Shown here: positions 37,491 through 42,832 of the stretch, one piece after another
Position numbering within the stretch: position 1 is the stretch's first letter
How the letters are laid out: every line of letters starts with the position of its first letter
Origin: an uncultured Paraprevotella sp.
Lineage (GTDB): Bacteria; Bacteroidota; Bacteroidia; Bacteroidales; Bacteroidaceae
DNA: 42,832 nt
Direction: 5' to 3'
Assembly (NCBI GenBank): GCA_944320775.1
Contig: CALUIV010000025.1
Location: 1-42,832 of the forward strand
Translations under genes and position numbers: made by a program
Notes under the pieces: model-generated
The model's input: only the letters and a program-made list of their open reading frames with translations
Databases searched by the model: none
What the model was told of the DNA's origin: nothing

Positions 37491-39866
37491 ATGCGATTAT
37501 CTGAACTGAAAACAGGAGAGCGCGGCATTATTGCTAAAGTTTACGGACATGGTAGTTTCCGGAAACGAATTACCGAAATGGGCTTTATTAAAGGCAAAAC
37601 CGTTCAAGTGGTTTTGAATGCTCCGTTGAAAGATCCTATTGAATATGAAATTATCGGCTACAAAATTTCACTCAGACGTGAAGAGGCTGATATGATTGAA
37701 ATCATCAGTGAACAGGAAGCTAAGGAACGAAGCCGAGCTGCACTGCTCCCGCCAATTATCGACGAAGAGAATCAAAATGAACTGACTTTACGGATGAAAT
37801 CACTGGCTGAAGAAAGCAATCACACAATTCGTGTTGCGCTCGTAGGCAATCCGAATTGTGGAAAAACTTCGCTTTTCAATATGGCTTCAGGCGGTCACGA
37901 ACACGTTGGAAACTACAGCGGCGTTACGGTAGACGCCAAAGAAGGTACATTCTCATATAAAGGTTATCAGTTTGTTTTTGTTGACTTACCGGGAACTTAT
38001 TCGCTTTCTGCATACAGTCCGGAAGAGCTCTATGTACGTCATAACCTGATCGAACAGACTCCAGATGTTGTCATTAATGTTGTGGATGCTTCAAACTTGG
38101 AACGCAATCTTTATCTGACGACTCAGGTCATCGATATGAACCTGCGTATGGTTATGGCACTCAACATGTATGATGAGTTCGAGCGTCGTGGCGATAAACT
38201 TGATATGAAAACTTTGGGACATTTGCTTGGCATGCCGATAGTTCCAACCGTAAGCCGTACGGGAAAAGGTATTGACGATCTGCTCGATATGGTTATCGAA
38301 GTCTATAATAACGATAACCCACAATTGGCACGCCACATACATATCAATCACGGACCAGAGTTGGAATTGAGTATCGATAAAATTAAGAAAGCCATTCAAA
38401 AGAATCCAAATATTCGAAATAAATACTCAACACGTTTTCTGGCCATTAAGTATCTGGAAAACGATCAGGATGTCCAGAAAGTGGTTGAATCACTTCCAAA
38501 CCGCGATGAGATCATTTCCATTCGTTACAAAGAACAGCAACGAATCTCTGATGTATTCCATTGTTCGGCAGAATCTGCTTTAGTGGATGCAAAATACGGT
38601 TTCATCCAAGGAGCCCTACTCGAAACCTATACACCACAGACAATAAAAAAACGCAAGACACGTACAGACCGGATAGATGCGCTTGTAACCAACCGTTTCT
38701 TAGGTTTCCCGATTTTTTTTATTCTGCTCTATCTGATATTTGAAGGAACGTTTACGCTGGGACAGTATCCGATGGACGGCATCGAATGGCTAGTAGCTAA
38801 ATTCGGTGAAATGCTGGCTGTTTACATGCATGAAGGTCCGTTGAAAGACCTGCTTATCGATGGCGTGATCGGCGGTGTGGGCAGTGTTCTGGTGTTTCTT
38901 CCGAACATTCTGATTCTCTATCTGTTCATCTCTCTGCTCGAAGATTCGGGTTATATGGCACGTGCAGCATTCATTATGGACCGCATTATGCATAAAATCG
39001 GCCTGCACGGCAAATCGTTCATCCCGATGATTATGGGATTCGGATGCAACGTTCCGGCTGTCATGGCCACCCGCACCATCGAAAGTCCGAAGAGCCGCCT
39101 TGTGACGATGTTGCTGGTACCACTTATGTCCTGTTCCGGCCGACTCCCCATCTATCTGATACTTACAGGAGCATTCTTTCCCGAACAGGCGGGACTGATT
39201 ATTTTGGGCTTATATGCCTTGGGAATCCTACTTGCCATCATTGTAGCCAAGCTGTTCAGCCATTTTCTAATTCAAGGAGAGGATTTGCCTTTCGTCATGG
39301 AGCTTCCTCCCTATCGCGTCCCGACGGCAAAATCCATCCTGCGCCACACTTGGGAAAAAGGCCGGCAGTATTTACAAAAAATGGGCGGTGTAATCTTAAT
39401 ATTTTCCATCGCTATCTGGTTTCTCGGTTATTATCCGAACCACAATGATTATCAAACCGTAGCTGAACAACAGGAAAATTCTTACATCGGCTATGTGGGC
39501 AAAGCCATCGAACCTATTCTGGAACCTCTTGGTTTTGATTGGAAGATGAGTGTGGGTATCCTTTCCGGTATTGGAGCCAAAGAACTAGTAATCAGCACTC
39601 TTGGTGTTATGTACAGCTCCGGAGCTGATACTGATGGTACGGAAGGCGACACATTATTACAAAACACACTGGCTTCTTCCATGACACCAGAGGCTGCACT
39701 TTCCTACATGGTGTTCGTTCTGCTCTATTTCCCATGTATTGCCACCTTTATGGCTATCCGAGCTGAAAGCGGGAGCAGAAAATGGGCTATTGTCAGTGCC
39801 ATCTATACACCGGTTTTGGCCTGGATCTGTAGTTGGATTGTTTATCAGATAGCACTGATTGCATAA
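37491..39866 (+). CDS. feoB: Ferrous iron transporter, FeoA-FeoB fusion
   Basis: 791 residues from the ATG at 37491. Residues 1-75 form a FeoA SH3-like domain (MRLSELKTGERGIIAKV...MGFIKGKTVQVV). A G domain follows with P-loop GNPNCGKTS (119-127), G3 DLPGTYSL and G4 NMYD. The rest is the polytopic FeoB channel, with repeated GxxCxxP-like segments (MGFGCNVPAVMATRT, LMSCSGRLPIYL) holding metal-coordinating cysteines. It takes up Fe(II) across the inner membrane, coupled to GTP hydrolysis. FeoA-FeoB fusions are common in Bacteroidales. No FeoC follows; a strong terminator lies downstream. Confidence 0.96.
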   Translation: MRLSELKTGERGIIAKVYGHGSFRKRITEMGFIKGKTVQVVLNAPLKDPIEYEIIGYKISLRREEADMIEIISEQEAKERSRAALLPPIIDEENQNELTLRMKSLAEESNHTIRVALVGNPNCGKTSLFNMASGGHEHVGNYSGVTVDAKEGTFSYKGYQFVFVDLPGTYSLSAYSPEELYVRHNLIEQTPDVVINVVDASNLERNLYLTTQVIDMNLRMVMALNMYDEFERRGDKLDMKTLGHLLGMPIVPTVSRTGKGIDDLLDMVIEVYNNDNPQLARHIHINHGPELELSIDKIKKAIQKNPNIRNKYSTRFLAIKYLENDQDVQKVVESLPNRDEIISIRYKEQQRISDVFHCSAESALVDAKYGFIQGALLETYTPQTIKKRKTRTDRIDALVTNRFLGFPIFFILLYLIFEGTFTLGQYPMDGIEWLVAKFGEMLAVYMHEGPLKDLLIDGVIGGVGSVLVFLPNILILYLFISLLEDSGYMARAAFIMDRIMHKIGLHGKSFIPMIMGFGCNVPAVMATRTIESPKSRLVTMLLVPLMSCSGRLPIYLILTGAFFPEQAGLIILGLYALGILLAIIVAKLFSHFLIQGEDLPFVMELPPYRVPTAKSILRHTWEKGRQYLQKMGGVILIFSIAIWFLGYYPNHNDYQTVAEQQENSYIGYVGKAIEPILEPLGFDWKMSVGILSGIGAKELVISTLGVMYSSGADTDGTEGDTLLQNTLASSMTPEAALSYMVFVLLYFPCIATFMAIRAESGSRKWAIVSAIYTPVLAWICSWIVYQIALIA

Positions 39867-40296
39867 AAATTATATGATCTAATTGAATTATATTTTCCCA
39901 ACATAATATACCATTAAATTATTACAAACGCGTTTAATGTTCTTACAGCCATTAAACGCGTTTATAATTTATTTCATCCCTTACATAAAATAAAAATCTC
40001 CTCTATTCTTTTTGATTACAATTAAATTAAAATATATTCCATATAAAAACAATAAACATAATACTTCTAAAATATATACATTAGGCTTTCAGAGTACGAT
40101 GTAATAATGTTTAACAGCATAAATAGTAGATTCTTATAAAAAAAACATATAAAAAATTTGTTTTTCTTACAAGATATTTCCATATTGCGAATAGAATTTA
40201 GTTCCATGACATGCTTTTATGTTGATTATTCGTAAAATTCATGTAAACTAAAACATTCTACGTATAATTTTATTGTTTAACTAAAAACTCATGCCT
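39867..40296. other. Intergenic region after feoAB
   Basis: 430 bp and strongly AT-rich. It holds the feoAB terminator at 39926-39963; the remaining 330 bp show no ORF, repeat or clear promoter consensus. Confidence 0.5.
39926..39963. terminator. Terminator after feoAB
   Basis: A perfect 14-bp stem, AAACGCGTTTAATG (39926-39939)/CATTAAACGCGTTT (39950-39963), has a 10-nt loop. Each arm contains the palindrome AAACGCGTTT. The plus-strand 3' side is TTTATAATTTATTTC. Confidence 0.75.
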
Positions 40297-42207
40297 ATGA
40301 AACGCTTAACATTTCTACTCTATTTACTCATTGCAGGTTTAAGCGGACTATATGCTACAGACAGTTTGTCCGTGCAATTTAAAGTGATTGACTGTGATGG
40401 AAGTCCACTTGCCAATGCATCTCTTTCAGTAGAGGGTATATCCGGAAAGACAAACGAAGAGGGGTATTTTTCTACCAAAATAGTAAAAAAAGACGGTGTG
40501 TGGGCAACCTATAATTACGAAGTTTATCCAACTGGCTATCCTTATCTTACCGGACAATTCAAGGAAGAAGATTTAAAAGAAGATATTCGTGTCAGTTATG
40601 AACATTGTGTAAAACTAGCAATAAGAGTATCGGGGGTCTATGATTCCAGTGACCCATATAGCGGCAATATCAAAGGAACAATGAAATGCAATAATTCTGG
40701 TTATTCATTCATAGTAACAAAAGAGGAAAACGATGCCATATTGTGGACTATCAAAGACCCGATTAACAGTCTAATAGACATCCAAATTGAAGGATTATCC
40801 TATAATGAAGAATCTTTCTTTTATTCAACTCAACTCGAACAGCTGAACACTTCCAGCAATCTCTTTTTAGATATTCATAAGGATCTGATAAGAGTTGATG
40901 TAAACTTGTCAGAAGACACACGAAAGTACGGAACCTTGGAATGGTATGAAACAAACAATACTCATAAAAGGAACTACACTAGTATCAGTTCAAAACAGAC
41001 TCTGTTGTTAAATCCAGCAGAATACCAGGTGGTGTACAGTACATCATATTCTGATGAAACAGATGCAAAAATTTATTCGGAAATATATGAAATAAAAAAT
41101 ATACCAGAACAGGTTATAACTATCGAGGCTAATCCGACAAACTATCACAAAATAAATATCCAAGTAACCGGTGTTCCCGAAGTACTTCATAGAGAATTAT
41201 ACACTGAAGTGACAAGTAATTCTATCATAGAACAATATGGAAGTGACAATCTTTATTTCCGTAATAATTATGACCTGTATCTTAAAGACGGAATCTACAA
41301 TTGCCGATTATATACATTTGATAATTCTGACTATGCAGTTATTCCTCAAAATATCCCAATTACAATCGATGGAAAAGATGAGAATGTTTTGATTGATTAT
41401 ACAAACTATATTTTAATCCCTATTCACGTTCAAATCAACCAAGCTACGAGTGATGTATATCTGAACTATATTATTTCTGACGAAAACGAATCTATCAATT
41501 GTGGTAAAATATATAATGAGCAATGGAAATCAACTGCATTTCTTGAAATTGGAAAAGAATACCAGATTGTCAGTTGGTTACCAGGCTATCAAACAATAGA
41601 ATTAAAGAAAATAGTTACAAATAATTCTGAAATAGAACTGAATTTTACAGAATATAAAAGTGTAACGAAAATAGAAATTGCCACTATCCTCCAACCAGAT
41701 GTTCCTTCAGAGGAAATCAAAGTTACTTTAGCAGGTGTTGGCGTACAAACTATTTCAAGTTCAGAAACTGCCGTCTTTTATAATGTTCCAGAAGGTAAAT
41801 GCACATTAATTATTGAGCATCCGGACTGCCCAACTAAAACCATTGAATTTGAAATCGATATTAAAGGAAATGCATCAATTGATATACCAGAAAATGTTTT
41901 CATGACTTACATGAAATCATTAGAACAATATTTCATGAAAGTGTGGATTGACGACAAAGATACTAGAGTTTCTGAAAACAAGATATCCGACATCTGCTCC
42001 ATCCAATTAGACAATCATAAAATAGAGCTCAGTGCTATAGATCACCAATCTACATCAGTTGCTATATTTAATGAATCAGGTTTTTGTTTGATTAAAAAAG
42101 CATTCCGTGATTATTTAACTATTCCTACCAATGAATGGGCTAAAGGAATTTACATCTTACAAATCACATCTGGAAATAAAACTCAAACAATCAAATTCAT
42201 TAGATAA
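40297..42207 (+). CDS. Secreted multi-domain beta-sandwich protein with C-terminal sorting-type tail
   Basis: 636 residues from the ATG at 40297, which begins a signal peptide (MKRLTFLLYLLIAGLSGLYA). Residues about 25-100 form a carboxypeptidase-regulatory/CnaB-like domain (VQFKVIDCDGSPLANASLSV, NEEGYFSTK). Further beta-rich repeats follow (AIRVSGVYDSS, INIQVTGVPEV, IPIHVQINQ, IKVTLAGVGVQ), spaced 100-150 residues apart. The last 70 residues, ending KGIYILQITSGNKTQTIKFI, match a type IX sorting-domain pattern. No catalytic motif is seen. The function is unknown; an extracellular adhesion or scaffold role is possible. It is AT-rich compared with the feoAB gene, and a strong hairpin follows. 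Confidence 0.75.
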   Translation: MKRLTFLLYLLIAGLSGLYATDSLSVQFKVIDCDGSPLANASLSVEGISGKTNEEGYFSTKIVKKDGVWATYNYEVYPTGYPYLTGQFKEEDLKEDIRVSYEHCVKLAIRVSGVYDSSDPYSGNIKGTMKCNNSGYSFIVTKEENDAILWTIKDPINSLIDIQIEGLSYNEESFFYSTQLEQLNTSSNLFLDIHKDLIRVDVNLSEDTRKYGTLEWYETNNTHKRNYTSISSKQTLLLNPAEYQVVYSTSYSDETDAKIYSEIYEIKNIPEQVITIEANPTNYHKINIQVTGVPEVLHRELYTEVTSNSIIEQYGSDNLYFRNNYDLYLKDGIYNCRLYTFDNSDYAVIPQNIPITIDGKDENVLIDYTNYILIPIHVQINQATSDVYLNYIISDENESINCGKIYNEQWKSTAFLEIGKEYQIVSWLPGYQTIELKKIVTNNSEIELNFTEYKSVTKIEIATILQPDVPSEEIKVTLAGVGVQTISSSETAVFYNVPEGKCTLIIEHPDCPTKTIEFEIDIKGNASIDIPENVFMTYMKSLEQYFMKVWIDDKDTRVSENKISDICSIQLDNHKIELSAIDHQSTSVAIFNESGFCLIKKAFRDYLTIPTNEWAKGIYILQITSGNKTQTIKFIR

Positions 42208-42550
42208 ACTAATCTATGATATTGACTGAATTTTCCAGATTAAATACAATAAGATATCATCTCGAAATAAACTTGAGATGATATCTTATTGTATTTATTA
42301 GATTTACATATTTTAATTTATAAGAAATTCAGACCTCTAAATAGAACTGCTACATCCTGTGCCCACTGATCTTCGCATGGTAGAATTTTCTGTCAGGAAT
42401 TATTTAACAGACAATCTTTTAGTTTTTTCTTTTATGGACTAGATACTAATCATTTCTTCATCACAAGAGAAGCAAGCGAACAAAAATTCCTGAAATAGCT
42501 CTTCTATTTCTTTCGTATCCTCTATAACTGAACTGGATATAGTGCGGTAG
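42208..42550. other. Region between the sorting-tail protein and the right IS-cut fragment
   Basis: It holds the long hairpin at 42241-42297. On the minus strand at about 42440-42550 an open stretch reads YRTISSSVIEDTKEIEELFQ, then EFLFACFSCDEEMISI and a stop, without a start codon. It may be a frameshifted continuation of the neighbouring fragment or a second remnant. Nothing else is recognised. Confidence 0.4.
42241..42297. terminator. Perfect 23-bp hairpin, probable bidirectional terminator
   Basis: 42241-42263 and 42275-42297 are exactly complementary over 23 bp with an 11-nt loop. It is AT-rich at the base and follows the stop codon of the upstream gene by 33 bp. T-rich DNA flanks it on the plus side. 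It is unusually long for a terminator. Confidence 0.7.
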
Positions 42551-42755
42551 TTATTTATGTTGCTTTTTGTAGCTGGATAGATATACCATAAACTGACTGA
42601 CTGTACTTTCATCATTCAATGTAATTTCACGTTCTACATCGTAGATTACTTTACCGTTATACTTTCCGACAAGTGTATAAGTCAAACTTACATCCTTATC
42701 TTGATAAGTTGTGGCAATCATGTTAATGGACATATCAGCAGCTTCTTTTCCTGTG
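42551..42755 (-). pseudogene. C-terminal gene fragment cut by the right IS
   Basis: On the minus strand an open frame runs from the IS boundary (HTGKEAADM...) to the stop at 42551-42553, giving about 67 residues ending MVYLSSYKKQHK. The first ATG is at 42733, 23 nt after the IS end, in what looks like mid-protein. The residues show a beta-rich pattern (VSLTYTLVGKYNGKVIYDVEREITL). The family is not recognised. The 5' part lies beyond the contig or was deleted by the IS. Confidence 0.45.
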
Positions 42756-42832
42756 TGCTGAAAACGGTTGATATCCGTTCACCCAAAACGGTGATATCCG
42801 TTCACTTTTCATCCTCTAAACCTATGGCGATG
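42756..42832. mobile_element. IS terminus at right contig edge, inverted copy of the left one
   Basis: The exact reverse complement of 1-77. It begins TGCTGAAAACGG at 42756 and carries the same two direct repeat units. Because the same IS end, not two different ends, flanks both sides, the contig is bounded by two IS copies in opposite orientation or by a collapsed repeat. Confidence 0.65.

Overview
The window looks like one assembled contig from a Bacteroidales (gut Bacteroidota) chromosome. Evidence: TAnnTTTG-type -7 promoter elements, few Shine-Dalgarno sequences, a fused FeoA-FeoB, a galM-MFS-galK operon, BioG-type biotin synthesis, and large secreted glycosidases and a sulfatase with Prevotella/Bacteroides-like C-terminal tails. 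I cannot name the genus. Both ends carry the same exact 77-bp sequence in inverted orientation (1-77 and 42756-42832). It resembles an IS21-type insertion-sequence terminus, and 77 bp is a common assembler k-mer length, so the contig probably stops where repeated IS copies collapse.

Layout. 78-2087 is a decayed accessory strip: a gene tail cut by the left IS, an IS256-like remnant, an intact TIR/SEC-C gene (571-1128, minus) and an IS982-like remnant. 2088-12889 is core-like: an outer-membrane-type hypothetical protein and a LysM glucosaminidase (minus), then cytidine deaminase, an ABC-F ATPase, grpE-dnaJ, folC and the galactose operon galM-transporter-galK (plus). 12900-18430 is the biotin locus: a small leader ORF that ends in a terminator-like hairpin, then bioB-bioA-bioF-bioG-bioC. 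bioD lies 5.2 kb further on (23684-24334), separated from bioC by a GH29 fucosidase-like gene and a GEVED/GH16 gene. 24434-34103 holds a very large sulfatase (minus), a clan GH-D-like glycosidase with two frameshifting A7 tracts (plus) and a GH2 beta-galactosidase (minus). 34259-35810 holds a fluoride riboswitch and a CLC-F type fluoride antiporter. 35929-39866 holds a histidine acid phosphatase (minus) and feoAB (plus). 40297-42207 is an unrecognised secreted protein with a sorting-type tail. The right end is another gene tail cut by the same IS terminus.

How it fits together. The fucosidase, GH16 endo-enzyme, S-type sulfatase, GH-D-like enzyme and beta-galactosidase could together dismantle a sulfated, fucosylated, galactose-rich glycan such as mucin O-glycans, and the galactose operon could use the released sugar. 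No SusC/SusD pair lies in the window. The points most worth a second look are: the fluoride riboswitch/CLC-F unit; the bioB leader ORF plus hairpin; the split biotin operon; the paired A7 frameshifts in one glycosidase; the TIR/SEC-C protein between transposon scraps; and the ABC-F protein with a degenerate second ATP site. The evidence is motif reading by eye; no database search was run.
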